Origin: Dugong dugon
Taxonomy: Eukaryota; Chordata; Mammalia; Sirenia; Dugongidae
Direction of reading: 5' to 3'
Length of the DNA stretch: 64,000 nt
NCBI GenBank assembly: GCA_030035585.1
Contig: CM057480.1
Coordinates: 6,503,001-6,567,000, forward strand
The notes below the pieces were generated by a model. The model saw only the letters and a list, made by a program, of their open reading frames with translations, was not told the origin of the DNA and made no database searches. Of the stretch, positions 54,685-64,000 are shown piece by piece. The position numbers and the translations under genes were made by a program. How positions within the stretch are numbered: position 1 is the first letter of the stretch; every line of letters starts with the position of its first letter.

Positions 54685-55272
54685 GTACTTCTCAAACTTT
54701 AATGGGCCTAAGGATCAACTGGAGCATTTCTTAAAACAATGATTTTTTGGACTATGCCCAGAAATTCTGATTAAGTAGGGCAGAGTGGGGACTGGGCATT
54801 TGCATTTCCAACAGACTCTCAAGATGTTGCTTCATGTTCTCAGTCCAAGGACCACACTTTGTTTTTAATTGTGCTTTAGATTAAGGTTTACAGAGCAAAC
54901 TAGTTTCTCATTAAACAATTAATACACATATTGTTTTGTGACATTGGTTGCCAATCCCACGACATGTTGACACTCTCCCCTTCTTGACCTTGGCTTCCCC
55001 ATTACCAGCTTTCCTGTCCCTGCCTGCCTTCTGTCCCTGCCCCTGTGCTGGTGTGCCCATTTAGTCTCGTTTTGTTGTATGGGGCTGTTTAATCTTTGTC
55101 TGAAGGGTGAACCTCAGGAATGACTTCAGTATTGTGTTAAAAGGGTATCTGAGGGCCATACTCTCGGGGTTTCTCCAGTCTCTGTCAGACTAGTAAATCT
55201 GGTCTTTTTATGCAAGTTTGAATTTTGTTCTACAAATTTTTCCAAGGACCACACTTTGAATAGTAACGTTCT
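54685..55272 (-). mobile_element. MER5A-like hAT MITE split by an L1 3' end
   Basis: CTTCTCAAACTTTAATGGGC, GCATTTGCATTTCCAACAG and GTCCAAGGACCACACTTTG are the antisense MER5A landmarks; the last piece is duplicated around the L1. Confidence 0.85.
54862..55240 (-). mobile_element. L1 3' UTR end with long target duplication
   Basis: Antisense L1 3' UTR (TTAAACAATTAATACACATA, CCAATCCCACGACATG, GTTTCTCCAGTCTCTGTCAG). TCCAAGGACCACACTTTG, 18 bp, is perfectly repeated at 54844 and 55241. Confidence 0.92.
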
Positions 55273-55439
55273 ATGTAAATGGTATTCCCTGGACTTACGA
55301 AGTGCATGATCTGTGCAGCTGTACATGGTCACAGTACTTCACGGTGATTAAAAGGTGACCTCAGCAAGCAGATACAACCAAGTCTAACTTGTATTAACTG
55401 ATACAGCTTCAAAAAGTAAAGCAAGAGGCAGTATGTGTA

Positions 55440-55565
55440 GAGGTTAAGAGTTTAGACCTTGGTCAAGTTACATGACTCCTCTAAGCCTGTCTCCTTGTTG
55501 TAAAATGGGGAGAGTAAACTTTTCTCAGGAGATTTGGTGAGAATTGAGTTAATAACCTTAAAACC
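55440..55565 (+). mobile_element. MIR relic
   Basis: GTGTAGAGGTTAAGAGTTTA, CTTGGTCAAGTTACATGACT, TTGTAAAATGGGGAGAGTAA. Confidence 0.7.
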
Positions 55566-56152
55566 CAGTAAACACTGAATTAACAACATTAGGGAGGTGA
55601 ATTTTTAACACTCCCTCACTCAGTAAATGATAGAATAAATGAAAAACTTTTGTAAGGAAATAAAGACTGCAAAAAAATTACAAATTAGTTTTTTAAAAGA
55701 CAGCTAGAGATCTCTACACATTTGGAAACTAGAAAACACATTTTCATGTAGCCTGCATGTCAAAGAAGATATCATAATGGAAAATAGAAAACACTTATAA
55801 CTTAACAATAGTAAAATCTCTCTAAAACCCAAGGGAGGTATAAGAGCATAATAAATATAAGAGCGGAAATTAGTTAAACGGAAGCAAGAATAAAATAGGT
55901 CCATTAACGTATTTGAAAATACTGATAAAACTGACAAATTTCTAGGAAGATAAGTAAAGGAAAAATAAACAATCTTGGGAAAGTAAAGGAGATATAAATA
56001 CAAATAGAGATTTGAAAAATAATAATGAATTTGAAAACTTTGAAATGGATACATTTCTAGAAAAATATATCTTACCAAAATTGTCTCTATAAGAAATATA
56101 ACATCTGACTTATAACTATTTAAAAACTTGAATCAGTAGTTTAAAGGCTGCA

Positions 56153-56662
56153 TATCTTAGTTATCTAGTGCTGCTGTAACAGAAATATTGCAAGTGGCTA
56201 ACTTTAACGAACAGAAATTTATTCCCTCAGAGTTTAGGAAGCTAGAATTCAGGGTGCCAGCTCCGGGGGAAGACTTTTTCTCTCTGTCAGCTCTGGGGGA
56301 AGGTCCTTGTCATCAATCGTCATCTGGTCTAGGAGCAGGCAGGGACCCTGGGTCTGAAGGACATGCTCCACTCCCGGCGCTACTTTCTTGATGGTATGAG
56401 TTCCCCATGTCTCTCTGCTCACTTCTCTCTTTTATATCTCAGAAGAGACTGACTCAAGATACAGCCTAATCCTATAGACTGAGTTCTGCTTCCTTAACAT
56501 AACTGCCTCAAATCCTGCCTCATTAACATGATAGAGGTAGGATTTACAACACATAGGAAAATCACATCAGATGACAAAATGGTGGACAATCACACAGTAT
56601 TGGGAACCACAGCCTAGCCAGGTTGACACACAATTTAGAAGGACATAATTCAATCCATAACA
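56153..56662 (-). mobile_element. Solo LTR, MaLR-like
   Basis: Antisense, from TATCTTAGTTATCTAGTGC to CAATCCATAACA. CTGCA at 56148-56152 and 56663-56667 is a perfect 5-bp target duplication. Confidence 0.88.
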
Positions 56663-57094
56663 CTGCAAGGTACATATAAGTCTAATCTCAGACATCTTTT
56701 TTCCCTAGAAATACAAAAAAGAGAGACTACTCCTGAACTCATGTTATGAAGCTAGTATAACCTTGATAACAAAACCAAAGAGTATGAGAAAATAAAATTA
56801 CAGACCGCTTTCGCTCATGAATGTATTGATACAAATATCTATATGAGATATTAACAAACCAAATGCACTAAAGTTTAAAAAAAATACATACTGACTAGCT
56901 TTGTTCCTTTCAAAAATGAAAAGTTGGTTTAATATTAGAGACTATTAATGCAATTCACATTAACAGAAAAAGGAGAAAAGCCATATGTCACAGAAAAATT
57001 GAATAATGTTTCATGATTTTAAAAAATCAGCAAATTAAGAACAGAAGGGAACTTTGTTTAAACTGGTATAAGGTGTCTACAAAAAATTCTCCAG

Positions 57095-57641
57095 TGTTAT
57101 GAATTGAATTGTGTCCCCCAAAAATAGGTGTTGTAAATCTCAACCTCTACGTCTGTGGCAGAGCCCTGGTGGCACAGTGGTTAAGCATTTGGCTGCTAAC
57201 CAAAAGGTGGGCACTTCGAATCCACCAGCCATTCCTTGGAAACCCTATGGGACAGTCCTATAGGGTCACTATGACTCAGAATCGACTTGAAGGCAACAAT
57301 GGGTCGTTGTTGTTTATTTGTTTTTATGTCTGTGGTTATAATCCCATTTGGGAATGGGTTGTTTTTGTTATGATAATGAGGCAGAATTAGTACAGGGTGT
57401 ATCTTGAGTCAATTTCTTTTGAGATATGCAAGACATTAAACAAGCAAGCTAGGAAGCAGAGAAGGGGGAAGAGAGAAGCCAAGCCACATGAAGACTGCCC
57501 AGGAGCAGAAGCTCCGAAGACGTAAGGACCTTCCTCCAGAACCAACAGAGAAAGATTTCCCCTGTGAGAAAGTAAATTTCTGTTTGTTAAATCCACTCAC
57601 TCGTGGTATTTCTGTTACAGCAGCACTAGATGACTAAGACA
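57095..57641 (+). mobile_element. Solo LTR, MaLR-like, carrying a SINE
   Basis: Starts TGTTATGAATTGAATTGTG and ends GATGACTAAGACA. TCCAG and CCCAG flank it. Opposite orientation to the LTR at 56153. Confidence 0.86.
57160..57326 (+). mobile_element. AfroSINE in LTR
   Basis: GAGCCCTGGTGGCACAGTGG head. CTACGTCTGTGG and TTATGTCTGTGG flank it. Part of the TTCTACTCTG segment is deleted. Confidence 0.94.
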
Positions 57642-59717
57642 CCCAGTAAACATATTATCTAACTATAAGTAGCAAAAAGTATTCCTTTAAAAATCGGGAC
57701 CATGACAAGAATGCCCACCGGCACTAGTTCTATTCTGTTGTTTGAAAAGGACAAGATATAACAATTAGAAAGAAAGGAACAAAACCGTCATTATTTGCAG
57801 ATGATAGAGTTTATTTTTGAAGGAACCTGATTAGCCTATTCTAAAGCGTATCTAAAAGAGCGAAGAGTGAGGAATACCTGAGACAGAGGCCCTCCTGAAG
57901 AAGAAAAAGGTGTGCATACTTGTCCTGTCAGAAATTATAAAGTAATACCAAAAAGATACTGTGGTATTGATGCAGGGATAGAGAAATAAGAAACAGAATA
58001 GAATATAGTATCCAGAAATGAACTTCAGTGACTGTGTTTCAGAGACAAACAGACTACTTTTATAATTATTAGGAAATCTTCAAATGTCCTCTTCCGAGAC
58101 TGAAGAACCGTGTGTGAAATCAGCAATTTTTGCCCCCTGGGGGGACCTGACATAAAAATAAAACTAGAGAGACTGTTAATGGGTTAAAGCACAGAGGAGA
58201 ACTGTCCCCTCCACAGCCCCTAACACCAGGATACTCCATCACCCAAGGGTTACTATTCTTTCGGGTTTCAGCCCCACCCCTCCCCCCTCATCCATTGCTG
58301 GTTGTTAAATGGTGCAGCCTTTGTGGAAAAGTTTGGTGGTTCCTTAACACGCTAAACATAGAATTATCATACGACCCAGCAATGCCACTCCTATACGTAT
58401 ATATCCAAAAGAATTGAAAGCAGGAACTCAGATACTTGTACACCAGTGTTCACTGCAGCATTGTCCACAATAGCCAAAAGTAGAAACAACCCAAGTATCC
58501 ATCACCAGATGAACGGGTAACCAAAATGCGGTGTATCTGTACAAGGGAATATTATTCAGTTATGAAGAGAAATGACAACCTGATTCATGTTATGGCATAG
58601 ATGAACCTTGAAAACATTATGTTGAATGAAATAAGTCAGACACAAAAGGACGAATATTGTATGATCCCACTTGTACGAAATATTTAGAATCGGCAAATGC
58701 ATAGAGACCAAAGTTTATTAGTGGTTACCAGGGGTTGTGGTCAGGGGTAGGGAGTTAGTGCTTAACGGATCCTGAGTTACTCTTAAGGGTGATGAAAAAC
58801 ACTGGAAATGGAGAGTAGTGGTGGTTGCACAATGTGGTGAACATAATTAACGTCACTAAGTTGCACAGGTAAAAATCGTTGAAGTGGCCAATGTTCTGTT
58901 ATATATATGTTACCACAATAAAAAATTTTAAATTAATAAAAAGACAAATAATCCGATTAAACTATGGACAAAGGATGTCCATAGACATTTCTCCAAAGAA
59001 GATATACAAATACTCTTGCACAGGAAAAGGTGCTTAACATCAGGAACCATCACAAAAATAGAAATCAAAACCTTAATGGCTGCACGTGATGAACGTGCTC
59101 AATGTCACTGAATTATACAGGTAAAAATTGTTGGCAAGTGTTATGTTATAGATATTTTTCCCACAATAAAAAGAAAAATTGTTTCAACGTTGCTGTATGT
59201 TTGAAACTTTTCATAATGAAATGTTGGTAAAATTATAATAAACAAAAAATAATAATAACCTTCGGTGACATACTACTTCGCACCCACTAGAATGCCTATA
59301 ATCAAAAAGACAGATAACAGCTAGTGCTGGCAAGAATGAGAAGAACTTAGAACTTCAAATATTTTCGGTGGGGAAGTAAAATGGTTCATTCACTTCAGAA
59401 AAGACTGGCAGTTCCTCAAAAGTTTACTTGTGCATTTTCAAAGTTAAAGAGTTATCATATGATCCAGCAATTCCATTCCTAACTATCTACTTGAGAGAAA
59501 TGAAAACGTATGTCCACACAAAAACTTGTACAAGAATGTTTATAGAAACTTTAGTCATAATAGCCAGAAGTGGAAACAACCCAAATGTCCATCAGCAGAT
59601 AAATGGATAAACAAAATGTGATACATCCATGCGGTGGAATATTATTCAGCCATAAAAAGGAACGAAGTACTGATACATGTTACAACATGGATGAACCCTG
59701 AAAACATATCCTAAGTG

Positions 59718-59891
59718 GCCAACCCATGCCGTGGAGTCGATTCCGACTGAGACTCCACAGGGTTTCCAAGGCTGTAAATCTCTGTGGAAGCAGACTGCCA
59801 CATTGTTCTCCTGCGGAGCCACTGGTGGTTTCAAAATGCCGACCTTTCAATTAGCAGTCGATGGCTTTAACCACTGCGCCACCAGGGCTCC
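59718..59891 (-). mobile_element. AfroSINE, long form, in L1
   Basis: CCAACCCATGCCGTGGAGTC start, CGCCACCAGGGCTCC end. An internal deletion removed part of the ACCCTATAGGACAG segment. Confidence 0.92.
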
Positions 59892-60234
59892 AGCAAGACG
59901 TTAATAGGAGGCTAAGTGAAAGAAGCCAGACACAAAAGACAATATATGTGATTCCATTTATATGAACGTCCGGGGTAGGCAAATCTGCAAATCTATGGAA
60001 ACAGAAAGTAGGTTAGTGGTCGCCAAGGACTGAGCCAAAGGAGATGGGGGATGGGGAGTGACTGCTAATGGATTTTTTTTGGGCAGGGGGGTTGGTGAAA
60101 ATATTCTAAAATTGATTGTGGTGATGGTTGCATGACTCTGAATATACACAAAAACCATTGAACTGTATACTTTCAAAGAGTGGATTTTATGGAGTATGAA
60201 TTGTATCTAAATGAAACGTGTGCGCGCGCGTGCC

Positions 60235-60775
60235 AGTGTCCTTATTATGACTTCCAGGCACTATATGATCTACCCGTATTATTATCACCTCATTTCCTGC
60301 TTCCTCCCCTTTTCTCCCTCCACTCTACTCTCCTTGCTTTCTTGCTCCTCCTTAGAAGATGCCAGGAGGCATCCTGCTGCCTCAGGTCCTTTGCATCCTC
60401 TTTTTAGAGTATTCTTTCTCTAGATGTGTACTGTAAGGGTTGTTTCTCCCATTTCCCTCAAGTTTTCACCAAAAAAAAAAAAAATCATTTTTCCAATGAG
60501 GACTTCCATTGTTATCCCATTGAAAATTCCAACCCCTTACGATATATCCTATCAACCCTCATCCTGTTTTTCTTTTCTCCTCAGCATTTCTTAATATCTA
60601 AAATACTAGATACTCTCTTTTCTTATTATATCTTTTCTGTCTCACGTATTAGGATATAAGCTAAATGAGTGCTAGGATTTTTGCCTGTTAACCACTACAT
60701 ATCCAGCATCTAGAACGGTATCATACACGTAAAGGAGCTCAAAATTATGTGCTGAATTAACATTTTTAAACACAA
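60235..60775 (+). mobile_element. L2 3' part
   Basis: CCTCAGGTCCTTTGCATCC, AGGATATAAGCTAAATGAG, CATATCCAGCATCTAGAAC are sense L2 landmarks in order. Confidence 0.7.
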
Positions 60776-61014
60776 ATAGCTTATATAAAATTATAAGAAA
60801 AACACTAAGATGCCAGTAGTGGAAAAAATGATTAAAAAAAATTTCACAGAAGAGAAAATACAATTAGTAATAAATCATAATGGAGTAATTTCAATCTTAC
60901 AAGTGTTTTGGCAGTTATGTAATGATGCAGTTTGGCAGTTACGTAACGATGTGGTTAGCCTTCATTTTGTGATACAACATAATCACTTCCATGATGTGAT
61001 CTGATTTGATCAGC
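60776..61014. other. Nothing recognised
   Basis: AT-rich. A 20-base GCAGTTATGTAATGATG-like unit occurs twice at about 60911-60953. Confidence 0.4.
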
Positions 61015-61300
61015 CAGTCAGTTGTAGGGGAGTTTCCTCTGGGATGTGGCCTGCATCCAATATATATGGATGTTCTGGCAAAGCTCACTGGCTTTTGCTC
61101 ACTCTGGATCCTTCATCTGGCTCGTCATCATCTGACTTCCAGTTCTTGGGACCTGAACCAGCAGCTTACCATCTGACCTGCCGACTTTGGGACTTGCCAG
61201 CCTCTACAACCACCTGAGCCATTTCCTGGAGATAAATCTCTACATACATGTGTACATATGCTTCACTGGTTTTGCTTCTCTAGAGAACCCAGCTTCAGGC
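61015..61300 (+). mobile_element. Possible LTR-type repeat, unclassified
   Basis: GGGACTTGCCAGCCTCTACA, CCACCTGAGCCATTTCCTG, GAGATAAATCTCTACATAC and GCTTCTCTAGAGAACCCAG resemble the 3' end of ERVL-class LTR repeats. Confidence 0.45.
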
Positions 61301-61378
61301 TGTGTTTCCTTCTGATGTACATAGGCAGGGTTGCTATGAGTTGGGACTGACTGAATGGCACCTAAGAACAACAACAAC
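61301..61378 (+). mobile_element. RTE/SINE-type 3' tail
   Basis: TTCCTTCTGATGTACATAGG, GGGTTGCTATGAGTTGGGAC, GGCACCTAAGAACAACAACA. Confidence 0.75.
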
Positions 61379-61933
61379 ATAAACAACAAATGGAGTATTA
61401 CACGAGCCGGTCAGAAATAGGGGTCATTTTTAAATGCAAAAGCAATTTTTATTTGCCCAGAGCGTCATTTTCTATAGTTACTAGACAAACTAAATAGAAC
61501 TTGATTTTTGCCTAAATAATGAGTGCTTAGGTAAAAGACTGACTCATATGTACTTATATACATTCCTTTCTTTTTGATATATGCTCCCAAAGTGATTTCA
61601 GACAGTTTCCTATTTTAATTTATAGAGCAGATCTTTCCTTTCACGTTAACTGAAATAAAAAAATGAGTTTCTCTCCAGATTCACTGCAAATTACCACACT
61701 TTCAGAAACATATCATATAAATAAGTTAGATCTTTCCAGTCACATTTACACTGTAGCGGAGCGGGGTTGGCACGATTGATCTACTTTGCAGACCCTGTGG
61801 GACTTAGGTGATTAACGTTGGCCCCACCATCACCTCCAGCTCTCCTCTGTACACCCACAGCAAGGCACCACCGACAGGTAAAAATAATTAGAATATCGCC
61901 TTCCTGGGGACTCACATACAAGTGTCATTAGGA
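61379..61933. other. Nothing recognised
   Basis: AT-rich unique-looking sequence. Confidence 0.4.
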
Positions 61934-62169
61934 CAGAGTCCCTGGGGGCACAAATGGTTAATGTGTTGGGCTGCTAACCCAACTAACTCAAACTAACAGG
62001 TCTGAGTCTTCCCAGAGGCGTCTCAGAAGAAAGACCTGGTTAACTACTTCCAAAAAACCAGCCATTGAAAACCCTGTGGAGCACAGTTTTATTCTGACAC
62101 ACATGGAGTCGCCATGAGTTAGAGTCGATGCAACTTGAAGGCGACTGGGTTTTTTTTTTTTTCTTCTGG
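61934..62169 (+). mobile_element. AfroSINE, GAGTCCCTGGGTGG form
   Basis: AGAGTCCCTGGGGGCACAAA head. Box B is expanded by an AACTAACTCAAACTAACAGG repeat. T tail. TCATTAGGA at 61925 and 62170 flanks it. Confidence 0.92.
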
Positions 62170-62603
62170 TCATTAGGATGCTTTGCTACAAGGGACAGAA
62201 ATCCTCACTACTGGCGGCGTTTAACAATGGGGACATTATTTCCTCACACACAAGCATTCTGGTGGCAGGACGGTTCCAGAGCGTACAGTTTAGCAGCACA
62301 CACGACAATGTCAGCAGAGACCCAGCTCCTCTCCTTTCACCTGAGCTTTGGTCTCAGGATCAGTGCCTCATGTTTCAAGATGGCACCCCAGCTCCAAGCC
62401 CCAGGCCCTCACACATCATGTGAGGAAACCGGAAAGTGCCCTCTCCTTGCACATCATGTTTCTATTAAGGAAGGAAACCTTTGTTACAAGCTCCAGCACA
62501 CTTGTCCTCCTTTCTCACGCCACCTGTCCATTCCTTAATCCCTGGTCCATACTGATCCATACTGTCCCCCATGGTGGGGGGTGAAATGAGTCCTTAGGAA
62601 GCC
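62170..62603. other. Possible ancient repeat; no gene
   Basis: TGCTACAAGGGACAGAAATC and GGACATTATTTCCTCACAC resemble an old MER-type repeat. Open frames here lack family features. Confidence 0.4.
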
Positions 62604-62757
62604 TGGCTGTTGCCGTCGAGTCGATTCTGACTCATTGTGACCCTGTAGGACAGAGTAGAACTGCCCTCAAAGGGTTTCCAAGGAACAGCTGGTAGATTTA
62701 AACTGCTGACCGTTTGGTTAGCAGCCAAGCTCTTAACCACTGCTCCACCAGGGCTCC
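62604..62757 (-). mobile_element. AfroSINE
   Basis: CTGTTGCCGTCGAGTCGATT through CCACCAGGGCTCC. Confidence 0.94.
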
Positions 62758-63130
62758 CAGGCAGCCTAGTTCCCTCATACCCATTTTGCAGACAAAGGAG
62801 GCTCAGGTAGGTTAAATAACTGGCCTCAGTTTGCACAGCCCTCAAGAGCTGGGCCAGGAGACTGACTCCCAGATACCTTTCCCTCCACTTCACCACCGGC
62901 CTTTCCCATGCACATCTATGTAGACAGAAAACATGCAGACAAAGGTGGAATCCATTCTGTGGAGTTCCAGAGGAAATTGGTTTCCAAATGGAAACAAAGG
63001 CAGGCATCCGCTCAGGAGAACTAAGGTCTTGGTCCTTTGCAGAGTTCAGGAGAAGCTGCTGCCCAGCTGGCAGGGGTGCCAGAGAAAGGATTTCTGCCTT
63101 GGCAGGGTGATGACAATATACCAACTCAAC
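62758..63130. other. MIR relic and unique sequence
   Basis: 62765-62855 (CATTTTGCAGACAAAGGAGG, AGGTTAAATAACTGGCCTC) is antisense MIR. The rest is unrecognised. Confidence 0.5.
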
Positions 63131-63140
63131 TCCAGGACTG

Positions 63141-63436
63141 TTGTTAGCTGCCAGGGAGTCCCGACTCACGGCCCAGTCCTGCGTCATTCTGGAGATCCAG
63201 GGTGATCCGACCATTGTGATCCATGGTTTTCATTGACGGATTTTTAGAAGTAGATTGCCAGGCCTTTCTCCCTAGTCCATCTCAGGCTGGAAGCTCCACT
63301 GAAACCAGTTCAGCATCAGAGCAACCCAAAAGCCTCCACTGACAGATGGGTGGTGGCTGCACTTGAGTTGCATTGGCTGGTAATCGAATCCAAGTCTCCC
63401 CCGTGGAATGCGAGAATTCTACCACTGAACCACCGT
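63141..63436 (-). mobile_element. tRNA-Gly-type SINE, first of three serial SINEs
   Basis: TTGTTAGCTGCCAGGGAGTC start, CAGGCCTTTCTCCCTAGTCC body, head AATTCTACCACTGAACCACC. TCCAGGACT at 63131 and GCAGGGACT at 63437 flank it. Confidence 0.9.
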
Positions 63437-63448
63437 GCAGGGACTATG

Positions 63449-63638
63449 TTGTTGTTGTAAACCGTTCAGTCGATTCCGACTCAGTGACCCTATAGGACAG
63501 AGTACAAGTGCCCCCACAGGGTTTCCAAGGCTGTAATCTTTATGGGAGCAGATTGCCAGGTCTCTTCTCCCACGGAGAGGCTGGTGACCTTTCGCTTAGC
63601 AGCCAAGCGCTTAACCATTTCGCCACCAGGGCTCCTTG
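63449..63638 (-). mobile_element. AfroSINE, long form, second of three
   Basis: TTGTTGTTGTAAACCGTTCA start, TTCGCCACCAGGGCTCC end. Flanked by GCAGGGACTAT (63437) and TCCAGGGACTAT (63639). Confidence 0.92.
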
Positions 63639-63650
63639 TCCAGGGACTAT

Positions 63651-63804
63651 AAAACCTATTGCCATCAAGTCGATTTCGACTCATAGTGACCCTATAGGAC
63701 AGGGTAGAACTGCCCCATAGAGTTTCCAAGGAGTGGTTGGTGGATTCAGACCGCCAACTTTTGGTTAGCAGCCTGAGCTCTTCACTGCTGCGCCACCAGG
63801 GCTC
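63651..63804 (-). mobile_element. AfroSINE, third of three
   Basis: AAAACCTATTGCCATCAAGT start, TGCGCCACCAGGGCTC end. Flanked by TCCAGGGACTAT (63639) and TCCAGGGACTCT (63805). Confidence 0.93.
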
Positions 63805-63816
63805 TCCAGGGACTCT

Positions 63817-64000
63817 GGGGGTCTGATTATTTTCACCTCCCAAGCAGTGAGTGGGCCCTTGTGAAGCAGGATGTGGCCACCAGGGGTCAGTAGAGTCACA
63901 TGAGTGAAACGGGTCCCCAGTCATTCAAATCATCACCACCGTTAAAAGATGCCTTCTGTTGTGTGAGCAAATTACAAGCCGGCTACTGGCCAGGCGGTTG
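63817..64000. other. Nothing recognised at window end
   Basis: Unique-looking sequence running out of the window. Confidence 0.4.

Larger units (their letters stand above)
55640..60215 (+). mobile_element. Old L1 (ORF2 to 3' end), interrupted by two LTRs and a SINE
   Basis: Sense L1 landmarks occur in order: ACTGACAAATTTCTAGGAAG, CTCATGTTATGAAGCTAGTA, TATTTGCAGATGATAGAG (the FADD box of reverse transcriptase), TCTCCAAAGAAGATATACAA, GCACCCACTAGAATGCCTAT, AATATTATTCAGCCATAAAA and TGATGGTTGC near the end. 58300-58925 is a second 3' end, so at least two L1 copies are joined. Frames are ruined. Confidence 0.8.

Noticed and set aside
62594..63214. A 206-codon open frame on the - strand
   Set aside because: It reads through two antisense SINEs and a MIR; the recognisable text is SINE translation.
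63131..63816. A segmental tandem duplication explaining the three SINEs
   Set aside because: The three SINEs belong to different forms and are not copies of each other; only the short target is repeated.

Overview
The window is vertebrate nuclear DNA, almost certainly from an afrotherian mammal and most like an elephant. Two lines of evidence point there. About 45 copies or fragments of tRNA-derived SINEs of the AfroSINE type are spread over both strands, together with RTE-type LINEs, L1s carrying an unusual 3' UTR, and solo MaLR-like LTRs. The two recognisable genes are mammalian. This is a gene-poor, repeat-dense segment, with no operons and no bacterial or phage features.

Genes. The last coding exon of GLB1 (lysosomal beta-galactosidase) lies on the + strand at 14215-14463, with a short 3' UTR and an AATAAA signal. 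Everything from 1 to 14214 is best read as its preceding intron. CCR4 (CC chemokine receptor 4) lies on the - strand as a complete single-exon coding region, 42639-43721, 360 codons. The genes converge. As I recall, human 3p22.3 has the same arrangement, so this is conserved synteny seen from the other side. Earlier GLB1 exons and the non-coding first exon of CCR4 were not found.

Layout. 1-14 kb: GLB1 intron with old L1 pieces, an isolated L1 5' end, a U6 pseudogene inside a small DNA transposon, SINEs and one solo LTR. 14-15 kb: GLB1 terminal exon. 15-41 kb: convergent intergenic interval of nested L1, RTE, SINE and LTR copies. 41-44 kb: CCR4 with its 3' flank. 44-64 kb: upstream side of CCR4, with SINE clusters, a mariner-type MITE, L2 relics and a long, repeatedly interrupted L1 (55.6-60.2 kb).

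Most notable observation. The 3' splice site of the GLB1 terminal exon is present twice, as 57-bp copies that match at 51 of 57 positions and flank a SINE. The upstream copy keeps a strong polypyrimidine tract and AG. If used, it would replace the last 82 residues with 15 residues and a stop. Second, several places show two or three SINEs inserted one after another at the same short target, leaving three or four copies of the target sequence.

No previously unknown multi-gene system was found. Repeat names rest on recognition of consensus-like sequence, not on a database search. Boundaries are usually good to a few bases where a target-site duplication is visible and to tens of bases otherwise.
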